A DNA stretch of 64,000 nt, from positions 17,059 to 81,058 of the forward strand of contig CABHON010000007.1 of the NCBI GenBank assembly GCA_902168255.1, read 5' to 3'. A model generated the notes under the pieces. It had not been told where the DNA came from and searched no databases. It saw only the letters and a list, made by a program, of their open reading frames with translations. Every line of letters begins with the position of its first letter. Position 1 is the first letter of the stretch. The position numbers were made by a program, and so were the translations under genes. The stretch comes from an uncultured Legionella sp. Its GTDB lineage: Bacteria > Pseudomonadota > Gammaproteobacteria > Legionellales > Legionellaceae. Shown in pieces: positions 37,998 to 48,143 of the stretch.

Positions 37998-39812
37998 ATG
38001 ATTGAAAAAATTCGCAATATTGCCATTATTGCACACGTTGACCATGGCAAAACAACCCTCGTGGATAAATTATTACAACAAAGCGGAACATTAAATGAAC
38101 GTGCCGCTCCTACCCAACGTCTGATGGATTCTAACGCACTAGAAAAGGAACGCGGGATTACAATTTTAGCCAAAAATACCGCTATTGAATGGGGTGGATA
38201 TACCATTAATATTGTGGATACACCAGGACATGCTGATTTTGGTGGTGAAGTTGAGCGGATCTTATCTATGGTCGACTCTGTTCTATTGTTAGTTGATGCG
38301 GTTGATGGACCAATGCCTCAAACACGTTTCGTAACACAAAAAGCATTTGCCCAAAACCTAAATCCTATTGTTGTTATTAACAAGGTAGATCGTCCTGGCG
38401 CACGTCCAGATTGGGTTATTAATCAAGTGTTTGACTTATTTGATAAACTCGGGGCAACTGACGAACAATTAGATTTTCCTATTGTTTATGCATCGGCCCT
38501 TGAAGGATATGCCCTGCTAGATTTAAACAATGAAAAAAAGGATATGACCCCATTGTTTGAAACAATTGTTAATAAAGTAGCACCACCCGATGTAAATATC
38601 GATGGCCCATTCCAAATGCAAATCTCTTCATTAGATTATTCCAGCTATGTTGGTACCATTGGTATTGGTCGAATCACTCGCGGTAAAATTAGCTCAAAAT
38701 CCCCCGTAGTTATTTTGGATACTGAAGAACAACGCCGTTCAGGACGAATATTACAAATCTTAGGTTTTAAAGGATTAGAAAAAGTAGAGCGGGAATCTGC
38801 TCACGCTGGCGATATCATTGCTATTACGGGTATTGAGCAATTACATATTTCTGATACCATTTGTGATCCAGCACAGCCAGAAATATTACCACCTTTAAAA
38901 GTGGATGAACCAACCATTAGTATGACATTCCAAGTTAATACCTCACCTTTTGCTGGACGCGATGGTAAATATATTACTAGCCGCAAAGTTCGGGAACGTT
39001 TAGAAACTGAACTTTTGCACAACGTTGCATTACGCGTTGAAGACACTGAGGATCCCGATAAATTTAAAGTATCAGGTCGAGGTGAATTGCATTTAGGTAT
39101 TCTTATTGAAACAATGCGTCGAGAAGGATATGAATTAGCCATTTCTCGTCCTGAAGTTATTTTAAAACAAGAAGGCGATGTTACCCTTGAACCCTTTGAA
39201 ACGCTCGTAATGGATATTGAAGAAACCCATTTGGGTACAATTATGGAGCAATTAGGTCAACGTAAAGGGGATATGCGTGACATGCAACCCGATGGAAAAG
39301 GGCGTGTACGCTTACATTATATTATTCCTACCCGGGGACTCATTGGCTTTCAAGGGGAATTCCTTACTGCCACTTCAGGTACTGGTCTGATTTATCATCT
39401 TTTTGATCATTATGGCCCTCTTATCCCGATGCAATTTAAATCTCGTCGACAAGGCGTGTTAATTGCAAATTGTGAAGGTGTAGCTCGTGGTTATGCTTTA
39501 TGGAATTTACAAGAACGAGGCAAACTGTTTATTGAACCTCAAACTGATACCTATGAAGGTATGATCGTTGGCTTACATTCACGCGAAAATGACCTTGTTG
39601 TCAATGTAACCAAAGAAAAACAATTAACCAATATGCGTGCGTCAGGAACCGATGAAAATATCATCTTAACGCCACCATTACGCTTAACCTTAGAACAAGC
39701 GATGGAAATGATTGATGATGATGAACTTGTTGAAGTCACCCCCTCTTTCCTTCGACTACGAAAGAAGCAATTAAAAGAACACGAACGCAAGAAAACAAGC
39801 CGAGGAGCATAA
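37998..39812 (+). CDS. typA: Ribosome-associated GTPase TypA/BipA
   Basis: 604 residues, a translation-factor GTPase that binds 70S ribosomes, aids 50S assembly at low temperature and affects stress and virulence traits in several bacteria. G1 [20 protein letters not shown] (about 10-30), G3 DTPGHADFGGEVERIL and G4 NKVDRPGA. The unique C-terminal domain shows GLIGFQGEFLTATSGTG. No Shine-Dalgarno is evident before the ATG. tpiA begins two bases after its stop. Confidence 0.97.
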   Translation: MIEKIRNIAIIAHVDHGKTTLVDKLLQQSGTLNERAAPTQRLMDSNALEKERGITILAKNTAIEWGGYTINIVDTPGHADFGGEVERILSMVDSVLLLVDAVDGPMPQTRFVTQKAFAQNLNPIVVINKVDRPGARPDWVINQVFDLFDKLGATDEQLDFPIVYASALEGYALLDLNNEKKDMTPLFETIVNKVAPPDVNIDGPFQMQISSLDYSSYVGTIGIGRITRGKISSKSPVVILDTEEQRRSGRILQILGFKGLEKVERESAHAGDIIAITGIEQLHISDTICDPAQPEILPPLKVDEPTISMTFQVNTSPFAGRDGKYITSRKVRERLETELLHNVALRVEDTEDPDKFKVSGRGELHLGILIETMRREGYELAISRPEVILKQEGDVTLEPFETLVMDIEETHLGTIMEQLGQRKGDMRDMQPDGKGRVRLHYIIPTRGLIGFQGEFLTATSGTGLIYHLFDHYGPLIPMQFKSRRQGVLIANCEGVARGYALWNLQERGKLFIEPQTDTYEGMIVGLHSRENDLVVNVTKEKQLTNMRASGTDENIILTPPLRLTLEQAMEMIDDDELVEVTPSFLRLRKKQLKEHERKKTSRGA

Positions 39813-39814
39813 TA

Positions 39815-40564
39815 ATGTCTACAGTTGCACGTGAACGCATTGCCGCTGGCAATTGGAAAATGAATGGTAGTCAAATAGTGAATCAAACACTATTACTCGA
39901 CCTCCTTGAAAAAAATTCAACTAATCAAATTTCCAGCACGTGCATTGTCTTTCCTCCTTTTGTGTATCTTTCACAAGTGGCGTCTTTACTCGATAAAAGC
40001 TCAGTAAAATGGGGAGCGCAAACTATCTCTCACTATGAGGGCCCTGGTGCTTTTACCGGCGAAATTTCACCAGCAATGTTAAAGGATTTAGGATGCCAAT
40101 ATACACTGGTTGGACATTCCGAACGACGTACTTTGTTTGGTGAAACGCCTACCATGGTAGCAGAGAAATTTCAGTTAGCAAAAAAACATGAACTTATGCC
40201 TATTTTATGTATTGGCGAAACTCTCGCTGAACGAGAGGCGGGTCAAACAGAAGAAGTATTAGCTAAACAACTAACGGTTATTGATAATTTTGAGAAAAGT
40301 ATCATTGCGTATGAACCTATATGGGCTATTGGCACTGGGGTAACAGCTACTCCGGAGCAAGCACAAGCAACGCATGCGTTTATTCGACAATATTTGGCAA
40401 CAAAGAATTCATCAGTCGCCGATAAAATATCTATTTTGTATGGTGGCAGCGTTAAATCATCAAATGCTGAAGCATTATTTGCTATGCCAGATATTGATGG
40501 AGCTCTAGTAGGCGGCGCATCATTAAATGCGGACGAATTTTTTGCCATCGCCAAAGCGCTTTAA
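39815..40564 (+). CDS. tpiA: Triosephosphate isomerase
   Basis: 249 residues of the TIM barrel enzyme interconverting dihydroxyacetone phosphate and glyceraldehyde 3-phosphate. Catalytic residues are seen: Lys in GNWKMN (about 15), His in GHSERR (about 101), Glu in AYEPIWAIGTG (about 170). The phosphate-binding GGSVKSSNA and GGASLNADEF are at the end. It is cotranscribed with typA; no secG follows, unlike the common tpiA-secG order. Confidence 0.97.
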   Translation: MSTVARERIAAGNWKMNGSQIVNQTLLLDLLEKNSTNQISSTCIVFPPFVYLSQVASLLDKSSVKWGAQTISHYEGPGAFTGEISPAMLKDLGCQYTLVGHSERRTLFGETPTMVAEKFQLAKKHELMPILCIGETLAEREAGQTEEVLAKQLTVIDNFEKSIIAYEPIWAIGTGVTATPEQAQATHAFIRQYLATKNSSVADKISILYGGSVKSSNAEALFAMPDIDGALVGGASLNADEFFAIAKAL

Positions 40565-40857
40565 ATCTCATATTTCATGCCCCCCCTCTTTCATACGGTT
40601 GTTTTATAGTAAGTTAAAATTTAATTGACTATTGATTGAAAGAACGTCGCGAACTCGGACGAAGGTAGCGTGAGGCCACGGGATGGCCGCTTCTGGAAAC
40701 CAATACCACTATAACACCACTCTATTAAAACCATTTCCCAATATTTCTTTGTTTGTATACGACCATCTTTGCATACCACTCGCAAATAAATATTTGACAA
40801 AATAATATTAATAAACTTTATTGTTCTTAATAAAATTTTAATCAAACTTTTTATTGA
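40565..40857. other. Intergenic region with a GC-rich hairpin patch
   Basis: About 290 bases. In an AT-rich setting, 40645-40700 is GC-rich (ACGTCGCGAACTCGGACG, GGCCACGGGATGGCC) and holds the hairpin GGCCA/TGGCC at 40674-40688. It resembles a repeat fragment, but I found no second copy in this window. No gene start signals. Confidence 0.4.
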
Positions 40858-42795
40858 ATGTTACTTAGTTACAAAACCAATATTATGTCATACAAAGTAC
40901 ATCCTAATTTTCCCACTTCACATGAAGCAGCGGATTATCCTCAATCTGTTTACTCAGATCATTCTCCTCTCTTGATTGATATACAACTCTTTCCACATAC
41001 AAGGCCGGTTAAGCTAATTTCATTAAAAATGATGGATGCTTCTTTAGGAAAAAATCTCAGTGGATTTCATTTTTATTTTGAAGAAACAGCTGAGGAAACA
41101 GAAAGACGATACAAAAGGACAGCAGAAAGTTTATTACTAAGCATAAAAAACTATGAGGTAGACATTCTCCATCTACAAGAAGTTAGCGAGATAATGTTTC
41201 ACCTATTATTTTACTCTCTAAAAAATTGGAAAATAATTTTTGATGCTCAGAATGGTCTTCTTAGTGCTTATAATTGCCGCACATTTGCTCAGTTAGAAAA
41301 GGTTTCAAAAAAGGCCACACACCGATTAATTTCTATTAAACTTAAACACAGACATCTCAATACTATTATTGAAACACATAATATATGGTGTTACCCAGAA
41401 TATTTCCCAACAACAGTTCAAAAAAGCCTTAACAGCATATTACTCTATACTCCAGCAGACTTTTCCATCGTTACTGGCGTTTTCAATGCGAAAATGGCCG
41501 CCTTAGGAGCTAGAAAAAGGAACATAATCACAAGTATAAAACCACTAATAATTAGCCATAAAATTGGGCTGGATTTTACGCAAATTACTGATTTTAGCGA
41601 TGGTGCATTTTTGTATAATAAAAAGGAAAAAAAAATACACCAGCTTGAGATACAAACACTTAGTTTTTACACCGGAAAAATCATTGAAGAGGATGAATTA
41701 AATGTTTTTTTAGCAGAAGATGACGCCTATTATCCAACATTGAGCTTAGATAACTCTTTTAAAAAACCAACTTTTCAAAACTCAACACTCACAATGATAA
41801 ACTGCCAGCGAAGACTTCAATCGTTATTTAATGATGAGAGTATTCAAATTTTTCCCATCGCGAATGCTCATAATGAATCCGGCATAGGTGTGTATTTACA
41901 GGAAGGCTCTGATATGTATTCAATATTACATCATAAGCTTTCCAATAATAGTAATTTTCAGTTCCGTAGACTAGAAAGCAAAAAAGAAGCTCAAGGTGCT
42001 TATGAATGTATTTTCATTCTAAATAATCAACAAGATGTCTTTTATAAAGCAATTGAAGAAATTAAACAAGATCTATTACTTGAAAAGTTAAAAATACAAA
42101 TTATGAGTCGTCTCCACCGTCAGATTACTTTGCTTTCCATAGACTCATGGATGTTTAGATCTAAAACCACCAAAAAGAAACTGGCGACATTAATTGATCT
42201 GAATAATCGCATCAGTGAAGCTTGGTATAACTCTCTGTACGACCGATCAGTGAAAGATATTCTTAATCCTATTATTAGAGAATGGGAATTTGATACAAAC
42301 AATCAAGAAGTGCTAGTCAATCATCGCTTAAAATTACTTTCAAAAGGAAATAATACTTTGACAAAAAGTGAAAAATTATTACGCGAAATTAAAAATATCA
42401 TTAATTTTGACGAAGAAAAAATCCCAGATAATAATTTCCGGGAAGATATTATTCATCGCTTAATTCACCTGATAAACCAACTTACTAAAAAAAATAGTAA
42501 TTTAGCTACTGACAAAAGACTTTGCTTTCAAAATTTATTACATCACATTCAACACATGGAATTAAATTCTCCTGCATGGATGTATTATCAAATAATTACC
42601 GCATGGGAAAAAACTCCCTATAAAGAAACAACATTAACCTATAATGATGTTATTAAAAAGAAAGAATTTTTTTCATTCGCCTTTTTCTCAGCAAGTGAAA
42701 ACGTGCTCTTTAAATTAAAGTCAGACTTATACAATCAGGCAAAAAATAATGGCGAAGATCTTACGGTACGCAAAGTATTAGGATTTCAACATTAG
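40858..42795 (+). CDS. Endonuclease/exonuclease/phosphatase-like protein with permuted motifs, candidate effector
   Basis: 645 residues, no signal peptide or membrane helix. The first 260 residues resemble the EEP superfamily (nuclease/phosphoinositide phosphatase fold), but the motifs are rearranged. SDHSPLLIDI, normally the last motif, is at 33-42. It is followed by ISLKMMDAS (54-62), where the usual metal-binding Asn is Lys; VDILHLQEVSE (101-111) with the catalytic Glu; ETHNIW (172-177); SIVTGVFNAK (203-212), where the usual Asp of GDFN is Val; and DFSDGAFLYN (245-254). The rest is helical and charged. ATG at 40858 has no ribosome binding site; Met10 is possible. Function is unknown; catalysis is doubtful. 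Confidence 0.75.
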   Translation: MLLSYKTNIMSYKVHPNFPTSHEAADYPQSVYSDHSPLLIDIQLFPHTRPVKLISLKMMDASLGKNLSGFHFYFEETAEETERRYKRTAESLLLSIKNYEVDILHLQEVSEIMFHLLFYSLKNWKIIFDAQNGLLSAYNCRTFAQLEKVSKKATHRLISIKLKHRHLNTIIETHNIWCYPEYFPTTVQKSLNSILLYTPADFSIVTGVFNAKMAALGARKRNIITSIKPLIISHKIGLDFTQITDFSDGAFLYNKKEKKIHQLEIQTLSFYTGKIIEEDELNVFLAEDDAYYPTLSLDNSFKKPTFQNSTLTMINCQRRLQSLFNDESIQIFPIANAHNESGIGVYLQEGSDMYSILHHKLSNNSNFQFRRLESKKEAQGAYECIFILNNQQDVFYKAIEEIKQDLLLEKLKIQIMSRLHRQITLLSIDSWMFRSKTTKKKLATLIDLNNRISEAWYNSLYDRSVKDILNPIIREWEFDTNNQEVLVNHRLKLLSKGNNTLTKSEKLLREIKNIINFDEEKIPDNNFREDIIHRLIHLINQLTKKNSNLATDKRLCFQNLLHHIQHMELNSPAWMYYQIITAWEKTPYKETTLTYNDVIKKKEFFSFAFFSASENVLFKLKSDLYNQAKNNGEDLTVRKVLGFQH

Positions 42796-42814
42796 GTGCT
42801 AAAAAATTTATTGC

Positions 42815-45800
42815 TCATATTCTAGTGCGATATGATGGGGATGTAGCAGAAAAAGAGAAATATGAAGCAGGGCTGCTCGGACTCTTTGTAGGATTTTTTG
42901 GAGTTTTGGGGGTTGAGGAAAGTAGGCTATTTGGGTTTCCTACATAAAAAGCAGAATCAGAACCTTGGTTCCCTGCGGTTCCTTGATGATAAGCTGCTAA
43001 CAATGCTTGCAATCTTAAATCCTTAACACCAAATTTGGGTGTAATTTCAACCTCTTTTCCGCCTCCAGCAGCAAGACCAACAGTGTTACAGTGAATAAAG
43101 AGTTGAGGACAGACTTTACTATGATGAGGAGAGTCTGTATAAGAACTTTCTGATTCCTGGTTTTCTGAAGCAGAAGAAAGTCGATAAGAAGAAGAAAGGG
43201 TAATCGCTTTATGTTTTCTTTGTTTTGGTGCAATATCTCTTGTGATTGTTGGTTCTATTTCCAAGGATATCTCCGTGTATGGCAATTTACTTTTCAATCC
43301 AAGCCACTGAAGCCATGTTAGTGCTTTAGGATTCGTTTGATTTAATTCAGTTACAATTGAACTGTTTTCCTGTGCAAGAGATGAAAGTTTATTTTTATAG
43401 TTATACCCTATCCACCCATACCATCGATACCACGACTCACATTTGATTCGGGCATTGTTGAAGTTTTTTAATAATGCCTTGGTATGAAGAATATTATGAG
43501 GATCCTTATAATATTTTTCATATTCTTGATAGTTTTTCATTTTCAATTTCGGTCCCAAGCCTTTTGCTCGTAGATAATCGGAATATGCCCAGGCAATGAT
43601 AGCGGCTTTTTTAGCAAGTATAGCGTGATGTTCCATTGGCATTTTTCGTAACTCTCTATTCTGTTCTATGAATAACTCAATACGTTTTAGAACAAGGGGA
43701 TTAATTGCCCTTATTTGAGATTTGAGCATTCTAATATCATTAATTGAAGTCGCGCCTTCAATTGAATTCATGAGCATTGAAAGTTCATTGTTAGTAAATG
43801 CTGGGTTGAGTTTTAATGTTTTAACCTGGTTATTTCTTATAAATGTTTTAACGTCTTCTAAATCTAAGGTGTCGAAATTTGTTTTAGATAAATCTAATAT
43901 ATTTTTATTATAAAGTGTTTGCAAATGAGGAAGTGAAATGGCAGATGATAACTCACATTCTTCACTATATTGCCGTTTTTGTGCAAAGGCTTCATAGGTT
44001 GCATACGAACTGCTTTCATACCAGGATTGTACTTTTACATGATTTTTTACATACCAATTAATTAAAAGCTGCGCATCACAAATATGATCAAATTGCGCAT
44101 AAAATTCGACATTATTTTCTAGTGAACTCTTGCTATTCGGCCGTGAAATCTTTTGCAGTTCGTGATTATGTGAAAATTTTTCGAAATATTCACTACATAC
44201 ATAGGCAATACGAGCGGCTACATAACATACATTATCAGGTTGTATATTAATATTTTCTTTTTGATTTCCCCACTGTGAAAATTCATGCCGATATTCACCT
44301 ACTTTTTGTAAAATATTTATGGCTTCTCTAAGATATTGATTATAATGGGTATTAAATGAAACAGAATTTGGATTACTATTTTTTTGTTCCTCTTTTATTT
44401 GATAAATTAACGCGTTTAATTTTTTCTTGATTTGTTGGGTTCGACCAAAAATTCGTGATGGAGTTAATTTATTGGCTATTTCAGCTAACTTACCCTCGAG
44501 TAAAGGCAATGCAAAATTTATAATACTCTCGCCGGAGTATGCTTGTAATTGGTTGTCGCGCTTTATTGCCTGAAGAAAATGCAATCTTTGCATGTCATCG
44601 TCTTCATGTGCTTGCAATAATGATGCTAATTCTACGTCATTATCTTCACAAATAATATTAATAAAAGCTACGTTAGATTCATGGGATAATGTATTATTTA
44701 AGGCATCTTTTGCAACTAACGATTGCGCTAATTCTTTAAAAATACTTTCTAAAGAAATACCTAACTGTAATTTTTTTTCTACTACTGGTTGTATAACTTT
44801 TTGAAATACAACTTGCCAATAAAGCAATTTAGCTGCCCGCTCTTCACCTCTTTCACCTTCATCTGCATAATTAAATATAGGTCTTAAAAAGTTTTGTACA
44901 CGCTCCCAAATTGCTGATGAATTTTGAACATTAATGGGTGAAAAAATTTTTGAAAAACGAAAGAGCTTATTTGCTGTAGCCTGTATTGAATCTCGCACAG
45001 CCTCTGTAAAATCTTTTTTATCTTTCATTCTCACCAAGAAATTATCCGCTTCATCCATAAACCCACTTGGCATTAATACATCTTGTAAAATAGGATTATG
45101 GTTTAATTGCTCAGGAGAAAGTTGTAAAACAAAATGCTTCCAATTATTATGAAAAAAGACATGGTTGTCTATCGCCCAAGTTTCAATTTCTGTTCGACGA
45201 TCTAAATAAAAAAAACGAACTAAATTATTGGCTGCTTGAGGATTTTCTTTAAAAAAAGCTAAGCACCCTTCATTAGATAGCTCTGCGGAAGGGAATAAAA
45301 AACCCTTGTCTTCAGTAAATACGTCTTTATTATTCTCATGAAGCAAAACATTCTTATAGATAGTAAAGATTGCCATCGCAGCCTCACTAACTTGATCACA
45401 TTTGGCTGTCTGTAACGCCAATACATTTTTTTTAATTTCGCAAGAAATTTTGGACGCTTCTATCGGCAATAATGTTAACAAAGGACAAACGTGCAGCAAA
45501 TCACGGATATACTTTTGTTCATGGGGCTTTATTTTAAGATCAGGATTTGATGTTAAATCAATATGAGTGATTTGTTTTCCATAGGAGAAAACACGGGATA
45601 AAGTTTCAACTGACTCTATAGTCAATGCATTACTACTTAAATTAATTTTTTCTAGTTCGGGATGAGACACAAAAAAAGTTCTATTAGCATCAAAAAAATG
45701 TTTTAAATGAGTCACATGACCATCTAATAATCCTAAATAAGAGAGATTAAGTGTTTTTGCATCCTTACTAATATAATTTTCTAATATTTCAAGTGTCCAT

Positions 45801-47500
45801 GAACAATTTTTAAGCAACATCTCTTTAAAAAATTTTTGCTGAACTGGTTCAATAGCTGGGTTTTCTGTTAAGTCAATTTCTACCAACCTATTTTTATTCT
45901 GTAAAATCCACTCTACCAATTCTTTTGAACCCTCTTGGGATAAATTATTGTAGCTTAGCTTTAATTGATATATTGTTTCACATTCAGGTAATAATAAAAG
46001 GGCTTTTAAAGCGGGCATTTCTTGATCTGTCAGGCATCTACCAGACAAATCTAATGTGGTTTCCCGGTTATACATTTTTTCTCGTATATCTTTTGGAAGT
46101 GTTGGACTTTGATCTAACAACCGACTCTTTTTCAATAAATGAGGCATATATCCCTGATAAACTTCATAAAAATCGTCTTCACAAGGTTCGCCAATACCCA
46201 GACCCTCTTTAAATATTCCACCATATACGGTGTAAAAAGTTTTATCGCCCATATCTGCAAATTCACATACGAAAGGATGTTTTTCTATTCGGCGTAGGAT
46301 ATTTTCAATATTTTCGATATTTAATATTATTTCTTCCCTCTCCGCTTTTGAAGGATATTCTAAGCGAAGGGCTGCCCCCTTAAAGGAAAAAAAATTGGCA
46401 TCTGTTTTGTTTAACGTCCTAATAGAAGGTTGTAATGATGCAAATAAAGTTGCTAAATCCATTTTTGATGCTTGCATTGCTTGTTGTTCGAGCTCTAACT
46501 CATAAAGTTGCTTTAATACATAGGGCTTTATATAGGATGTCATTATTTGACTATACAATAATGCACCGATAGCTTGGGCTTGGGTTGTTCGTCCTAGTAA
46601 CCGTTGGGCATAAGCATATACCACACCGAAATTAGACACGAGATAATCAAAGATAACAGTATTTCGAGTCAGATTATATTTTGCATAACAATCAGAATCT
46701 TTTTTCAGTTTACGATCTACTATTTTGGCTATAGATGGTAGCAGTTTGAGCGACATAATTTTTGCTATATTTTTGATCGCTAATTGATTGGTAGTATCAA
46801 AATTTCCTGTTTTTCTGAGCTGGTCAACAAAATCCTCAGCTTCTTTCACAAAATCATAAACGGTCAAAACTTCTTTCAAATTACTGTCATCAATAAATCG
46901 TGATAAATCACAGGCAATTTTTCGAGAATCTTGTTGCAAACAGGTGGTAAGGTGTTGGTTTAGTGCAACCTCAAGAACCTCATTTTGATAACGCTCATAG
47001 CTTAAATTATTATTTTCATACCATTCCTCAATCATTGGACGGTTTAATGAAAACCATTCAAACAATGCTTGAGCAAGCGCTAACCTTGACTTATAAAATG
47101 ACGTGCAGTGTTGAAATCCTTTAATTGTTTCTGGAAAAAGTTTCAGAAAACTGGGTAATAAAATATTAGCTTCAGGACTATTAAAAAATTTTCTAAAAAT
47201 ATAGATAATTGCCCCGGCTGCTTCATAATCATCATTTTTTGGAAATTTTGGCTTTAAAATCCTGCCCCAACGAGATGCAAACATGGCTAAAGGATGATTT
47301 TGCAGAGTTTGGTGATGCATCTTAAACGATGACATAAATTGGTTGGTTTGATCGAAAGAACGTTGACTAAAATAATCAACATAGGCTTGAAATGAAATTA
47401 AACGATTTTCAGGTAAACCCTCGAGTATGAAAAACCCTTTTTCGTGATACACATAGGCCAAAAGAGCGGCTGATATAACGTCACTTTGCTTATTAGGCAT
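42815..47500 (-). CDS. Large LRR-containing protein, 1561 aa, candidate effector
   Basis: Not a recognised family. Two regions hold leucine-rich repeats of the RNI type: about 485-680 (TTLDLSGRCLTDQEMPAL, IYQLKLSYNNLSQEGSKEL, LEKINLSSNALTIESVETL, ITHIDLTSNPDL) and a shorter one near 1200 (ILDLSKTNFDTLDLEDV, VKTLKLNPAFTNNEL). The remainder is predominantly alpha-helical with Lys/Glu and Tyr/Phe. No signal peptide or membrane helix appears. The last 45 residues are Ser/Thr/Pro-rich (STPKTPKNPTKSPSSP...), the kind of flexible tail seen in type IV secretion substrates, which is an inference. It converges with the EEP-like gene; AT-rich codon use matches its neighbours. Confidence 0.8.
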   Translation of the reverse strand: MPNKQSDVISAALLAYVYHEKGFFILEGLPENRLISFQAYVDYFSQRSFDQTNQFMSSFKMHHQTLQNHPLAMFASRWGRILKPKFPKNDDYEAAGAIIYIFRKFFNSPEANILLPSFLKLFPETIKGFQHCTSFYKSRLALAQALFEWFSLNRPMIEEWYENNNLSYERYQNEVLEVALNQHLTTCLQQDSRKIACDLSRFIDDSNLKEVLTVYDFVKEAEDFVDQLRKTGNFDTTNQLAIKNIAKIMSLKLLPSIAKIVDRKLKKDSDCYAKYNLTRNTVIFDYLVSNFGVVYAYAQRLLGRTTQAQAIGALLYSQIMTSYIKPYVLKQLYELELEQQAMQASKMDLATLFASLQPSIRTLNKTDANFFSFKGAALRLEYPSKAEREEIILNIENIENILRRIEKHPFVCEFADMGDKTFYTVYGGIFKEGLGIGEPCEDDFYEVYQGYMPHLLKKSRLLDQSPTLPKDIREKMYNRETTLDLSGRCLTDQEMPALKALLLLPECETIYQLKLSYNNLSQEGSKELVEWILQNKNRLVEIDLTENPAIEPVQQKFFKEMLLKNCSWTLEILENYISKDAKTLNLSYLGLLDGHVTHLKHFFDANRTFFVSHPELEKINLSSNALTIESVETLSRVFSYGKQITHIDLTSNPDLKIKPHEQKYIRDLLHVCPLLTLLPIEASKISCEIKKNVLALQTAKCDQVSEAAMAIFTIYKNVLLHENNKDVFTEDKGFLFPSAELSNEGCLAFFKENPQAANNLVRFFYLDRRTEIETWAIDNHVFFHNNWKHFVLQLSPEQLNHNPILQDVLMPSGFMDEADNFLVRMKDKKDFTEAVRDSIQATANKLFRFSKIFSPINVQNSSAIWERVQNFLRPIFNYADEGERGEERAAKLLYWQVVFQKVIQPVVEKKLQLGISLESIFKELAQSLVAKDALNNTLSHESNVAFINIICEDNDVELASLLQAHEDDDMQRLHFLQAIKRDNQLQAYSGESIINFALPLLEGKLAEIANKLTPSRIFGRTQQIKKKLNALIYQIKEEQKNSNPNSVSFNTHYNQYLREAINILQKVGEYRHEFSQWGNQKENINIQPDNVCYVAARIAYVCSEYFEKFSHNHELQKISRPNSKSSLENNVEFYAQFDHICDAQLLINWYVKNHVKVQSWYESSSYATYEAFAQKRQYSEECELSSAISLPHLQTLYNKNILDLSKTNFDTLDLEDVKTFIRNNQVKTLKLNPAFTNNELSMLMNSIEGATSINDIRMLKSQIRAINPLVLKRIELFIEQNRELRKMPMEHHAILAKKAAIIAWAYSDYLRAKGLGPKLKMKNYQEYEKYYKDPHNILHTKALLKNFNNARIKCESWYRWYGWIGYNYKNKLSSLAQENSSIVTELNQTNPKALTWLQWLGLKSKLPYTEISLEIEPTITRDIAPKQRKHKAITLSSSYRLSSASENQESESSYTDSPHHSKVCPQLFIHCNTVGLAAGGGKEVEITPKFGVKDLRLQALLAAYHQGTAGNQGSDSAFYVGNPNSLLSSTPKTPKNPTKSPSSPASYFSFSATSPSYRTRI

Positions 47501-47633
47501 ATTTCTCTTCTTCTCAACTCAGTTAACATTCTTCCGTTTAAAAGATATATTCCTTAGAGATCATTATTTTATAAATTTTGACATAGTTGCACTCAATTTT
47601 CTATCCTTTTTAATTGAACATTAACTAATTATT

Positions 47634-48011
47634 TCAAGAATAAGCATGAAAAAGAAAAAAACAGCCGAGAATGAATAAAATAACCCCAATACTATTCAAA
47701 CAGAGTGGTGTATTGGCTTTCTCCCCTAATTCCATCATTTTTTCAGGAAACCATAGCCTAAAAATACCGCTGATAAGAATAAACCATGATAAAATTGTAA
47801 TCACAACAGGCCAATGCATTACCCAGATGTTATGGCTTACCACTAGTAACAATCCAATAATAACGGTAAAAATAGCCAGTATTATCACTAAAGCCCGTGT
47901 AGCCAACAATTCAGAAACAATTGACATTATAACTTTTTGTCGACATAACAAAAACAAACTAAAAATGATTAAGTACCATCCCATTACCGTAGCCAAGAAA
48001 ATAGATGTCAT
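47634..48011 (-). CDS. Small membrane protein, 125 aa, four helices
   Basis: Four predicted membrane helices (about 3-23, 38-58, 65-85, 105-122) with SHNIWVMHWPVVITILSW between helices 2 and 3. I recall similar small proteins in Legionella, all of unknown function. Start ATG at 48011 is preceded by AGGAGCAAAAAATG-like sequence, a good ribosome binding site. Probably inner membrane; divergent from the following 1008-residue gene. Confidence 0.7.
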   Translation of the reverse strand: MTSIFLATVMGWYLIIFSLFLLCRQKVIMSIVSELLATRALVIILAIFTVIIGLLLVVSHNIWVMHWPVVITILSWFILISGIFRLWFPEKMMELGEKANTPLCLNSIGVILFILGCFFLFHAYS

Positions 48012-48143
48012 TTTTTGCTCCTTTTTAACAGATAAAGTTAATATAGGTCATTTTTTCAAAATAGTAATGCTTATTAATACATATAAATTTTGCTTTAACA
48101 ATGATATACTTAGATAAAGTGTTCATTTTAAGGGAGGTTTGGC

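Noticed and set aside
37998..39142. Antisense ORFs on typA
   Set aside because: Codon usage reflects reading typA in reverse; no independent start or homology.
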